64,000 nt of DNA from Bacteroidales bacterium UBA1714 (lineage in GTDB: Bacteria; Bacteroidota; Bacteroidia; Bacteroidales; Paludibacteraceae): assembly GCA_002317295.1 (NCBI GenBank), contig DCIY01000012.1:4883-68882 (forward strand), given 5' to 3'. Positions 27,925-36,240 of the stretch are shown one piece after another; the stretch's first letter is position 1, and every line of letters begins with the position of its first letter. The notes beneath the pieces were generated by a model. It was not told the origin of the DNA. It ran no database searches and saw nothing but the letters and a program-made list of their open reading frames with translations. Position numbers and translations under genes: made by a program.

Positions 27925-29394
27925 TTATAAATTAAGTAATTGATTGATATCGGTTGCTTGGAGATTCCCTTGCGGAAAGGTATAATGGTTCCCACTCCAG
28001 AATAGCAAAGGCACTTGGACAGGGGTATCAAACAGGGGTAAAGGCTGGTTGTCTTTGTTGTTGCACAATTGCCATCCTGGTTGCAGCGTAAAAACTACAT
28101 CCCCCGCACTGCGTTTGTTGACAGAATGGCGCATATCTTCATTCAGGTAGGCTTCATGGGCGGGACAAGCCAGTTTGACCCCCTCAAATTCCATCAAAAA
28201 CAGACTTACCTGACGCTGAATCTGCTCCAAGGACATGCGTTTTTGCTCAATCAATGTGCGGTTGAGATAGATAGCCTGCCCCCAACCCCCGTCAACCCAA
28301 CGCTCATGACCATAGATGGCCATCAGGTAAGTGGATGTGAGCGCGGCTGCCTGATCCACATTAAACTGCTTCACCTCCATATGCGTTTGCTCCTGAACTT
28401 GAGTGCTGTGACCCAAAGCAGGCAGACCTACCACGAGAATCTGATAGTGGTCCTGACCAATGCGCCGATTGAGTTGCTCAATCAAGTACCCCAAATCCTG
28501 GTTCAACCACAAATACATATCTTCCTGTTCTGCCGATTCGATGCGATCACACGTTGCCGTAGGCGATACGCAGGTTAACTCCAACAACAGCAGATCAGGA
28601 GTGGCATCCTGACCCAACTGCTGAGTCTGCTGCAACTGTAGCGCCAAATCAATGACTGCCGTATTGGCTACGGGCGAAGTGAGTATATGCCCACTGCCGC
28701 TATAACTGAACGGATGCTTTTTCTCTTTCTCGGTCGGATGCATGTACATGCCTATCTCCATTCTTGGCGTCCAAGCCTGCTGTTCGTATGCAGCCATCTT
28801 GCCATTCACATTCATCTGATCCGCTGCCGAAGGCAATCCGTCGCGATAAAACGAAGTTGTACTCCAACGCAATGGTTCCGTCTGTAACCAGCAACAGGCA
28901 TTGGCACTGTGACCAGCCAATACGATGGTGGTAGTGGAATGAATGCCTACGGCATAAATTTTGGCTTGAGCACCGGCATGCATGCGTAACCGATCACTGA
29001 TGGTAGGCCCCAACAGAGCACGTGGCGATAAACTGACATCACAACCGATGCCTGACTCCTGTTTGTCTTCGAGTATAGGGTGGGCTATCCGGTCGCTGCG
29101 TGAAAAATACGCGTCACTGCTGATTCCATGGTTATTGGGATAACAACCCGTCATCAGCGTAGCTACTGCTTCACTGCCTCCGTATATCCATTGGTCAAAA
29201 CCAATGGTGGTTTGATACGCTTCTTCGCTGAGTGTGCGAAGGCCTCCCATTTGCCAATAATTACGCAATGCATTGAGGTTGGTCTGTTCCAACCCGTTAA
29301 CTGCCACAACCACGGACAAAGGAGGCGTCTGCGCCTGGAGAACAAGCGCCCAGGCTGTAAGTACTATCGTAACCAATAAATGAGTCTTATGCAT
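27925..29394 (-). CDS. Alkaline-phosphatase-fold protein lacking the catalytic residues
   Basis: 489 residues with a signal peptide (HLLVTIVLTAWALVLQAQ). The overall layout follows PafA-like secreted alkaline phosphatases: an N-terminal VVVAVNGLE strand, then MTGCYPNNHGI (about residues 81-91), and later a long metal-binding half. The expected ligands are replaced. The first-strand Asp is Asn (VAVNGLE), the nucleophile Thr region reads YGGSEAVATL, the D-x-x-G-H segment reads CVSPTATCDRI, and the ADHG segment reads GLPALGHS. It may be a binding protein rather than an enzyme. The frame runs to 29526, but the ATG at 29394 gives the signal peptide. Confidence 0.72.
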   Translation of the reverse strand: MHKTHLLVTIVLTAWALVLQAQTPPLSVVVAVNGLEQTNLNALRNYWQMGGLRTLSEEAYQTTIGFDQWIYGGSEAVATLMTGCYPNNHGISSDAYFSRSDRIAHPILEDKQESGIGCDVSLSPRALLGPTISDRLRMHAGAQAKIYAVGIHSTTTIVLAGHSANACCWLQTEPLRWSTTSFYRDGLPSAADQMNVNGKMAAYEQQAWTPRMEIGMYMHPTEKEKKHPFSYSGSGHILTSPVANTAVIDLALQLQQTQQLGQDATPDLLLLELTCVSPTATCDRIESAEQEDMYLWLNQDLGYLIEQLNRRIGQDHYQILVVGLPALGHSTQVQEQTHMEVKQFNVDQAAALTSTYLMAIYGHERWVDGGWGQAIYLNRTLIEQKRMSLEQIQRQVSLFLMEFEGVKLACPAHEAYLNEDMRHSVNKRSAGDVVFTLQPGWQLCNNKDNQPLPLFDTPVQVPLLFWSGNHYTFPQGNLQATDINQLLNL

Positions 29395-30299
29395 AAATAA
29401 ATAAATGGTATAACCAATAATCTCCAACTGAATCCTACCAAGGGGTGAATCGAAAAGAAACGCAAAAAAACAATCAGTCCAATCAGCATCATATACACAC
29501 TGCCTAAGGCCAGATCTACTCCCCAACTCATTTTCTGCCGCTTTCGGTCAAATACATTGACACCAATAAACAATCCAATAACCAACGCTATGCCAACATA
29601 CCAGGTCCCATACCATGGAACCTTGGCGATGGTAAATGGCGCTATATGATTGGCCCCAACCAATGAACGGCCGTCTTTTAACTTCACCTGTTGTATATAA
29701 TCCATCAGTTCTTCCGGTAGAAACAGACGAGCCTCATTATCCATTACCTGGTCAGCACGTTTGCCAAAGATGAGGTTGATTCCAAAATCCGCCCAACCCC
29801 CTTTGCCGGTATAGTGGTGAATAAACTGTCGGTACGTTTGGCCCTTCCATCCCTCGTATTCGGAAGCACATTCGTCGTCCAACGCTTTTTGCAGTAATCG
29901 ATACGGACGGGTGGCACAGTTGTCAAACACAAAATTGTACAGATATGTGCGGTTCTCGGGTTGATAATTCGTCCACAACGCTTGCAACAACTGTTGCGTT
30001 TGATCTTCACTCAGATTCAACCGCTGCTCGTACACCTTACGACCTTCTTGCTGATATTCTTTCAGAAAATAGTAAGTGTCTTCTGCCCCCAATTGATAAT
30101 ATGTCTCACCCCGAACAAACTTCCAATAGAAATGATCGGTTTCGAAACTGAATATGCCATAATTGAATACTACATCCATTCCCCGCTCCGTATCCTGTAC
30201 ACGAATCGCCGTATGCCCATAACGGGAATACAACGGCTGCCCCGGAGTGCAGGTGAGCAGTGATATGTAAATCATCAGCAACTTAAACATGATATCCAA
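29364..30299 (-). CDS. DUF4105 membrane protein
   Basis: 311 residues. A short hydrophobic N-terminus (MFKLLMIYISLLTC) precedes an extracytoplasmic domain with SRYGHTAIRV, a conserved FNYGIFSF and NFVFDNCATRPY, where the His and Cys look like active-site residues of a cysteine-peptidase-like fold, as suggested for DUF4105. Three membrane helices form the C-terminus. An alternative ATG at 30290 (MFKLLM) gives a cleaner signal. It overlaps its neighbours on both sides (30 and 17 nt), so it is part of a tightly coupled operon with a PAP2-like protein and a phosphatase-fold protein. Confidence 0.8.
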   Translation of the reverse strand: MDIMFKLLMIYISLLTCTPGQPLYSRYGHTAIRVQDTERGMDVVFNYGIFSFETDHFYWKFVRGETYYQLGAEDTYYFLKEYQQEGRKVYEQRLNLSEDQTQQLLQALWTNYQPENRTYLYNFVFDNCATRPYRLLQKALDDECASEYEGWKGQTYRQFIHHYTGKGGWADFGINLIFGKRADQVMDNEARLFLPEELMDYIQQVKLKDGRSLVGANHIAPFTIAKVPWYGTWYVGIALVIGLFIGVNVFDRKRQKMSWGVDLALGSVYMMLIGLIVFLRFFSIHPLVGFSWRLLVIPFIYLCIRLIYWLR

Positions 30300-30918
30300 A
30301 CCATACGGGTATAAATGTGGCCATCGTTCCTAATAAATAACCGCACACCACTTGTAATGGAGTGTGTGCGTCCAGATAGAGTCTGGCATACATGAGTAGC
30401 AGACTGACCCCAAGCAATATACTCATCAACCCTATCGGCCATTGACCATAAACCAGACAATAGGCGCATACACCTCCAAATAAGCCGCCCATTCCCGTGA
30501 GATGCGCCGATATCTTCCACCAATGATTAATCACAGCCACCAACCCAATGGCCAGGGTGGCTCCAATGGCAATCCAGAATAAAAAACGCATCATTGGAAA
30601 AAGGGTGTATAACATATACGCCCAACATCCGTATCCGCCTATTGTGTAGATATAGGGCCATAACCGTTCCTGGGCATCGTTCATATACACATCTTTGGCT
30701 TTGCCGGTGTGGATACGACTGACAACCATCATAAACGGCAAAAGACCCGTAAAAATAAATGTCCCCAAACATGTAATCAGCCAGAACTTCCCCGTGTCGA
30801 CAGGCATGTCGCGCGTAAAATCGGCGCAAAACAACAGCATTCCGTATGTGGGAATGAGCAGCGGATAGAGTAGGGCACTCACCACCTGACTGATGATATG
30901 GAGCACTTTATACTTCAC
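30283..30918 (-). CDS. PAP2-like integral membrane protein
   Basis: 211 residues with six predicted helices. The second half resembles type 2 phosphatidic acid phosphatases, but the three signature motifs are weak: AQERLWP in place of K-x6-RP, SAHLTG in place of PSGH, and ARLYLDAHTPLQV, which keeps Arg and His but has Gln where the final Asp is expected. Lipid-phosphate hydrolysis is therefore uncertain. It overlaps rpoN by 11 nt. Confidence 0.65.
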   Translation of the reverse strand: MKYKVLHIISQVVSALLYPLLIPTYGMLLFCADFTRDMPVDTGKFWLITCLGTFIFTGLLPFMMVVSRIHTGKAKDVYMNDAQERLWPYIYTIGGYGCWAYMLYTLFPMMRFLFWIAIGATLAIGLVAVINHWWKISAHLTGMGGLFGGVCAYCLVYGQWPIGLMSILLGVSLLLMYARLYLDAHTPLQVVCGYLLGTMATFIPVWFGYHV

Positions 30919-32395
30919 GACGTAAACGGGCCACCGGTATATTTAACTGATCCCTGTATTTGGCTATGGTGCGGCGAGCAATCGCATAACCGTTTCCCTT
31001 CATTCTGTCCACCAATTGTTCATCCGTCAATGGTGACTTCTTGTCTTCCGAATTAATCAGTTCCAAGAGTCCCTTCTTGATTTCACGCGTAGAGATATCT
31101 TCCCCTTCTATGTTTTTCATTCCTTCGGAAAAAAAGAATTTCAAAGGGTATATGCCATATTCCGTCTGCACATACTTGCTGTTGCTCACGCGCGAAATAG
31201 TGCTGATATCATAACCGGTTTTTTGGGCGATATCCGACAAAATCATCGGCTTGAGATTGGTCTCATCGCCTTCTTCAAAAAATGCTTTCTGTTCCTGCGT
31301 GATGGCCTGCATGGTGCGCATCAGCGTCTCGTTGCGCTGACGAATAGCATCAATGAACCAACGGGCCGAATCAATTTTGGACTTGACAAACCGAATGGCT
31401 TCTTTCTTTTGCGTCGTCTGGTTGGCAGGATTCTGACTGTAGTCCTGCAACATCTGATTGTACTGTTCACTCACCCGCAACTGAGGAATGTCCCCATTGT
31501 TGAGCGAAATGACCAATTCGCCATTATGATGCTCTACGATAAAATCAGGAATGACACTGGTTTGGTGACGATCATACACGGTTCCAGACCAAGCACTGCC
31601 CGGTTTGGGATTGAGTCGGGTAATCTCGTTCACCGCCTGATGCATTTGCTCCTCACTGATGGACATCTGTTGGCATATCTTGGAGAAATGACGCTTGGAA
31701 AAATCATCAAAATAATGTTCCAATATGCGTTGGGCCAAGCGAACGGATTCGCTGTTCGGTTTTTGAGACAACTGAATAAGCAGGCACTCCTGCAGATTGC
31801 GTGCACCCACTCCGGGCGGATCAAACCGCTTAATCTGATCCAGAATCAGCTCCATCTCATCCTCGCTGATAATGATTCCTTCCCGAAAACTCAAGTCATC
31901 CACCAGTTCCTCCACACTGCGTCTCATGTATCCGTCCTCGTCAATATTGCCCACAATAAACTTGGCAATATGCCGCTGGGGTTTGTCCATCTTTGTCAGA
32001 TAAATCTGACTCTTGAGATACTCGCCAAAACTGATGCCCACGGAGAACGGAATATCGCGATTATCCTCACTGACACCCGAATAAGAAGGGGTATAATCGG
32101 GCGTCTCATCGTCCTGAATATAATCGTCGTAGTTGAAATCGTCGTTCTGCAGCGGATTGGTATATTCGTCCTCATAACGGTTGTCTTCCTCCGAGGACAA
32201 ATCGTTATCCGTTTCGTTGACAGACTCACTCAATGTACCCGGGCTCTCTTCCAGCGCAGGGTTGTCTTGCAACTCCTCATTGATGCGTTGCCCCAGTTCA
32301 CACGAGGGCAATTCCAACATCTTCACCACCTGAATCTGTGCAGGGGATAGTTTTTGTTGTAGTTTCTGTTGTTGTATCAGACTAAGCGAGGACAT
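30908..32395 (-). CDS. rpoN: RNA polymerase sigma-54 factor
   Basis: 495 residues. The glutamine- and leucine-rich N-terminus (LIQQQKLQQKLSPAQIQVVKML), an acidic linker (about 45-115), the core-binding region and the C-terminal RpoN box ARRTIAKYR with ARLRREV are all present. Sigma-54 needs an enhancer-binding activator; none is encoded nearby. Its start overlaps the upstream aminotransferase gene by 14 nt. Confidence 0.96.
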   Translation of the reverse strand: MSSLSLIQQQKLQQKLSPAQIQVVKMLELPSCELGQRINEELQDNPALEESPGTLSESVNETDNDLSSEEDNRYEDEYTNPLQNDDFNYDDYIQDDETPDYTPSYSGVSEDNRDIPFSVGISFGEYLKSQIYLTKMDKPQRHIAKFIVGNIDEDGYMRRSVEELVDDLSFREGIIISEDEMELILDQIKRFDPPGVGARNLQECLLIQLSQKPNSESVRLAQRILEHYFDDFSKRHFSKICQQMSISEEQMHQAVNEITRLNPKPGSAWSGTVYDRHQTSVIPDFIVEHHNGELVISLNNGDIPQLRVSEQYNQMLQDYSQNPANQTTQKKEAIRFVKSKIDSARWFIDAIRQRNETLMRTMQAITQEQKAFFEEGDETNLKPMILSDIAQKTGYDISTISRVSNSKYVQTEYGIYPLKFFFSEGMKNIEGEDISTREIKKGLLELINSEDKKSPLTDEQLVDRMKGNGYAIARRTIAKYRDQLNIPVARLRREV

Positions 32396-33500
32396 GCTCT
32401 ATGATATATTGCAGTTGTTCATCATCCAATTCCGTGTGCATGGGCAAAGACAATACGCATTGAGCCAACCGTTCTGCTACTGGAAAATCGCCTTCCTGAT
32501 AGCGAGGATCCTGATAGGCTTTCTGCATGTGCAATGGCACCGGATAATAGACCATGGCAGGAATACCTGCCTGTAGAAGTTGCTCTTTGAGTGCATCACG
32601 ATCACGACCTACTACCCGCAGAGTATACTGGTGGAAGACATGGGTAGAATGAGCATCACGACCCGGAAGTATCAACCGTTCATCGCCACCCAACGCTTCG
32701 TCATAACGTGCTGCGGCGTGCTGACGACTGAGAATATATTCGTGCAAATGAGGCAACTTGGCATCCAATACAGCGGCCTGAATGGCATCTAAACGGGAAT
32801 TAACCCCTATATAGTCGTGGTGATACCTCACCACCATACCATGGTTAGCAATGGCTCGCATGCGTTCTGCCAAAGCATCATCCTGCGTATAAATAGCGCC
32901 TCCGTCTCCGTAACATCCCAGGTTCTTGCTGGGGAAAAAACTCGTGCAACCGATATGGCCCATCGTTCCGGCTTGACGGGTGGTACCATCACTAAAGGTA
33001 TATTGAGCACCAATGGCCTGGCAGGCATCCTCAATCACATACAGATGATGTTCCTTTGCAATGTCCATAATGGCTTCCATATTGGCACATTGACCAAACA
33101 AATGAACGGGGACAATCGCTTTGGTGCGAGGTGTGATGGCACGACGTATGGCCTCCACGCTGATATTCATGGTGTCCCATTCTACATCCACTACCACCGG
33201 CGTGAGACCCAATAAGGCCACCACTTCGGCTGTGGCAATAAATGTGAAGGTCGGGGTAATCACCTCATCCCCACGCTGTAGGCCCAAACTCATCAGGGCT
33301 ATCTGCAAGGCATCGGTGCCGTTGCCTACAGGGATAATATGCCTGCTGCCTGTCCAGGTTTGCAAATGCTCCTGAAACTGGGACACTTTGGGACCCTTGA
33401 CAAATTCGGTTGAATCAATAACTTCCCGGATACCGGTGTCAATCTCGGATTTGATGCGTTGATATTGCGTTTGCAAATCAACCATTTGAATGGTTTTCAT
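32382..33500 (-). CDS. DegT/DnrJ/EryC1/StrS-family sugar aminotransferase
   Basis: 372 residues of the PLP-dependent family that transfers an amino group to nucleotide-linked keto sugars. The PLP lysine is K192 in FFPSKNLGCYGDGG; the cofactor Asp is in VIEDACQAIGA (about 155-165), and GNGTDAL binds phosphate. Amino sugars of lipopolysaccharide or glycoprotein glycans are the likely products. No other sugar-nucleotide genes are adjacent. It is packed between ybbR and rpoN with a 1-nt gap and a 14-nt overlap. Confidence 0.92.
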   Translation of the reverse strand: MKTIQMVDLQTQYQRIKSEIDTGIREVIDSTEFVKGPKVSQFQEHLQTWTGSRHIIPVGNGTDALQIALMSLGLQRGDEVITPTFTFIATAEVVALLGLTPVVVDVEWDTMNISVEAIRRAITPRTKAIVPVHLFGQCANMEAIMDIAKEHHLYVIEDACQAIGAQYTFSDGTTRQAGTMGHIGCTSFFPSKNLGCYGDGGAIYTQDDALAERMRAIANHGMVVRYHHDYIGVNSRLDAIQAAVLDAKLPHLHEYILSRQHAAARYDEALGGDERLILPGRDAHSTHVFHQYTLRVVGRDRDALKEQLLQAGIPAMVYYPVPLHMQKAYQDPRYQEGDFPVAERLAQCVLSLPMHTELDDEQLQYIIEHVLA

Positions 33501-33501
33501 C

Positions 33502-34437
33502 TTATTTTTCTATTAAGTATTCTACAGCCCCAGGAACCACTCGCATCTGTTGTACATGCTCGTTTTTGGTCATGGGGATGAGAGGTAATTTATCATTTAA
33601 CTGAGTGGGATACTTGCAGTAAATATGCAAATCATGTTGGTCCAAATGGGGAAAATAATCAATACCCACCCGGACAATAATCTCCGCTTTGGAAGGAAAC
33701 AGACGAATACGGCCGCCATTGGGAACACCCAATACCTCAATGGGTAAGGTAAATCGTTTTTCGGTATATTGCTCACTATAACACCTTACCTGCACCTGCG
33801 ATTCGCTGAAGCGTATTCCATCCATCGGTTGCAACTCCACGCATTGGCAAACAGAATCCTGTACCTGCTCCCAGTTCAGCGCCTGAGTCTGAACATATGC
33901 AATTGCCTGGACATCCTCTTTCTTGCCATAAACGGTAATCGACTCGGGCAGAATCTGTATGTCGCCTCGCAACTGGTATTGATCCGCAGGAGTAATCGTT
34001 CCAACCCATTGAACGGGAACCACCTTCTTGTGCTGGTGATAATACTCGATATCCAAATGGTTGGGGTGAATGCGCATGACCGACATTGTGCCGGGGAGCA
34101 AATCGCATACTCGCTCGTGAATCGTTTCCGACGGAATGGTGAAAAAACCGGCATCTTTGCTTAAATGACTGGCCAAATTAATCACCAGTTCGGGCTTCTC
34201 ATGGTTCACCTGTCGAATGCGTTGACCGGAATCGTGCACTTCTACCATCAGATGGTCAGGCAACACTGTCACAAATGATACGTCGTCGCCCACGCCCGCG
34301 TAGCGCACGCTTATGTAAATAACAGCATCGCGCGATGTGTTAATCGCGCGTACCCACCACAGAACGGTTGCCACCAGTACAAAACTTACGAATACCGGCA
34401 GGTCTCGACTAATGATTTTCCGCCAGTTGTTTCGCAT
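33502..34437 (-). CDS. YbbR-like domain protein
   Basis: 311 residues with one N-terminal membrane helix (LPVFVSFVLVATVLWWV) and an extracytoplasmic part built of YbbR-type beta repeats. In Firmicutes the relative CdaR regulates a diadenylate cyclase; the Bacteroidota role is not established and no cyclase gene is adjacent. The order nusB-yajC-ybbR is a known Bacteroidota arrangement in which coaE usually follows; here coaE is 14 kb away. Confidence 0.82.
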   Translation of the reverse strand: MRNNWRKIISRDLPVFVSFVLVATVLWWVRAINTSRDAVIYISVRYAGVGDDVSFVTVLPDHLMVEVHDSGQRIRQVNHEKPELVINLASHLSKDAGFFTIPSETIHERVCDLLPGTMSVMRIHPNHLDIEYYHQHKKVVPVQWVGTITPADQYQLRGDIQILPESITVYGKKEDVQAIAYVQTQALNWEQVQDSVCQCVELQPMDGIRFSESQVQVRCYSEQYTEKRFTLPIEVLGVPNGGRIRLFPSKAEIIVRVGIDYFPHLDQHDLHIYCKYPTQLNDKLPLIPMTKNEHVQQMRVVPGAVEYLIEK

Positions 34438-34443
34438 GACGAT

Positions 34444-34794
34444 TTACTTTTTTGCTTCGCCTTCCTTTGGAGCCTGCTGAGCGTCTTCAGCACTTGCAAA
34501 TACGCTGCCTTTGTCCACTTTGATGGTGATGTCTTTGGCTATGGTCACAATAAAGGCATTATCCTGTACCTCCTTGATTTCTCCATAGATACCCCCGGCG
34601 GTAACGACTTTGTCGCCTTTCTTCATGGCTTCACGTTGAGCCTGCAACTCTTTCTGTTTCTTTTGTTGCGGGCGAATCATAAAGAAGTAAAAAACGACGA
34701 AGATCAAAATCATCATCACCCAGAAAGTCCAACCTCCCTGTTGACCTGCAGCCCCCATCGGCGCCGCTTCCTGTAATAACATAAAATCTAACAT
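34444..34794 (-). CDS. yajC: Sec translocon accessory subunit YajC
   Basis: 116 residues: one transmembrane helix (WVMMILIFVVFYFFMIRP), followed by QQKKQKELQAQREAMKKGDKVVTAGGIYG, the family signature, and a short beta domain. YajC binds SecDF at the inner membrane. It lies 9 nt downstream of nusB and 6 nt upstream of ybbR. Confidence 0.95.
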   Translation of the reverse strand: MLDFMLLQEAAPMGAAGQQGGWTFWVMMILIFVVFYFFMIRPQQKKQKELQAQREAMKKGDKVVTAGGIYGEIKEVQDNAFIVTIAKDITIKVDKGSVFASAEDAQQAPKEGEAKK

Positions 34795-34803
34795 AACTCT
34801 AAA

Positions 34804-35757
34804 CTATTTAATCGTCATTGCTTTCAGCAATGTGTGTTTATCCTTCATCTCATGCAGTATCTCGTTGAGTATACCATTGATGAATATATGACTCTTGTCT
34901 GAAGAGTATTCTTTGGCCAACTCCAGATACTCGTTTAGCGTCACTTCCAGAGCAATCTCATCAAAGGTCATAATCTCGGCGAGAGCCACTTGCAAAATCA
35001 CCCGATCCATACTGGCGATACGATCGGCATCCCAACCCTTGAGGTGCGCGTTGACCATTTGTTCATATTCGTCACGATGGTCTATGCTGGCCTGCAGCAA
35101 CCGCGTACCAAACTGCAACTCCTCTTCGTTATCAAACATCTGCAACAGTTCTTGATCGTTGCCGGCCGATTGCTCAAACCCCTTGATGGTCTTGACGACA
35201 TAACTGAGCACTACATTCACATCCGTGGTCCAGTTGCTTTCGTCCAGGGCAATTTCCATATCATCCAATGCGGATAACAGCGCCTCATTGTTCACAAGCA
35301 GGTCCTCGTAGATCTTTCTCCACAACCGCTTATCCTCCGCATAACTGTGTTCATTGGCGGCCATGTATTCCTGATAATAGGGCTTTTCAACGAGCTGCCT
35401 GTATATCACTGCCACGGCATCCAAACCGGCATCCCAACTCAGGTGCTGCTCATTCAGAAAATGGCGCAGCATGCGGTTGTTGAACAATTGTTGGGCAAAT
35501 TGGTTATCCACAAATGCACGATTGGGCTCGTATGGCATATGGGTCACTTTGGCGCGCTGCACGGAAGCACTGATCTGATCGTCAGCATAACGTCTCAGCT
35601 CCTGACACAAATCCAGCATCACCATATACAGATTATATGTGGAACTGAAACTCTTGAGCAACTGCTTACGGGCAACATGTGGCGTGTTATCGGAGTCTTT
35701 ATAGTATGCAAAAAGATTCTGTACTACCCGTGTACGAACCATGGTTCTGTTAATCAT
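34804..35757 (-). CDS. nusB: Transcription antitermination factor NusB, long form
   Basis: 317 residues; the NusB fold occupies the C-terminal 130 residues (including DRVILQVALAEIMTF and the ELAKEYSSDKSHIFINGILNE-type end), preceded by a long helical N-terminal extension usual for Bacteroidota. NusB with NusE binds boxA of rRNA transcripts. It is the first gene of a long minus-strand operon reaching at least yggS, and is preceded by a good promoter at 35783-35814. Confidence 0.9.
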   Translation of the reverse strand: MINRTMVRTRVVQNLFAYYKDSDNTPHVARKQLLKSFSSTYNLYMVMLDLCQELRRYADDQISASVQRAKVTHMPYEPNRAFVDNQFAQQLFNNRMLRHFLNEQHLSWDAGLDAVAVIYRQLVEKPYYQEYMAANEHSYAEDKRLWRKIYEDLLVNNEALLSALDDMEIALDESNWTTDVNVVLSYVVKTIKGFEQSAGNDQELLQMFDNEEELQFGTRLLQASIDHRDEYEQMVNAHLKGWDADRIASMDRVILQVALAEIMTFDEIALEVTLNEYLELAKEYSSDKSHIFINGILNEILHEMKDKHTLLKAMTIK

Positions 35758-35782
35758 AACGACTTTTTACTAAAATATGCTG

Positions 35783-35814
35783 CAAAATTACAAAAAAATT
35801 TTGTCATCTGCAAA
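35783..35814 (-). promoter_or_regulatory. Promoter of the nusB operon, interlocked with a divergent promoter
   Basis: On the minus strand: TTTG (35814-35811), 20-nt spacer, TAATTTTG (35790-35783) followed by CA. Predicted leader of about 20 nt. It shares its -33 region with the plus-strand promoter of the DUF3276 gene. Confidence 0.75.
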
Positions 35815-35830
35815 AAAAGTTGTAATTTTG
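35800..35830 (+). promoter_or_regulatory. Promoter of the DUF3276 gene
   Basis: TTTG (35800-35803), 19-nt spacer, TAATTTTG (35823-35830) followed by CAC. Predicted leader of about 27 nt. Confidence 0.75.
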
Positions 35831-35862
35831 CACTCGTAAAATAAAACTAATTTATATTTGAG

Positions 35863-36240
35863 ATGGAAAATCGTAGATTTGAAGACAAAAAAGAGCCCGA
35901 AATTGTTTACTCTCGTTCGGTGAAGGCAGGTAAGCGTATCTATTACCTGGATGTGAAAAAGGCACGCAATGAGGATTTGTACCTGTGCATTACTGAGAGC
36001 AAAAAGAAGTCGGGTGCAGAGGAAGAGGTTCCGCAGTTTGAGAAACACAAAGTGTTCCTGTACAAGGAGGACTTTGCTCATTTTACCGAGGGGCTGAATG
36101 ATGTAATTGCTTATGTGCAGTCACAGTTGGGAACCATTGAGGAACGTGAAGAGTGGATTCCTCAAGAGCAGGAGTCTCAAGAGGTGGAAGTGGAAGAACA
36201 CAAGAAAAAAGGATTATTCGGACGACTGAAGAAAGATTAA
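35863..36240 (+). CDS. DUF3276 (PUR-alpha-like) nucleic-acid-binding protein
   Basis: 125 residues. The N-terminal 85 residues (VYSRSVKAGKRIYYLDVKKA, DLYLCITESKK, HKVFLYKEDFAHF) match the DUF3276/PUR domain found in Bacteroidota, which in a Borrelia relative binds single-stranded nucleic acid. A charged tail with glutamate runs and KKKGLFGRLKKD follows. Its gene is convergent with coaBC, overlapping it by 4 nt. Probably a chromosome- or RNA-associated regulator; targets unknown. Confidence 0.85.
   Translation: MENRRFEDKKEPEIVYSRSVKAGKRIYYLDVKKARNEDLYLCITESKKKSGAEEEVPQFEKHKVFLYKEDFAHFTEGLNDVIAYVQSQLGTIEEREEWIPQEQESQEVEVEEHKKKGLFGRLKKD

Noticed and set aside
31223..32350. 375-codon plus-strand frame inside rpoN
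   Set aside because: Antisense to a gene with full motif support; no domain recognised.
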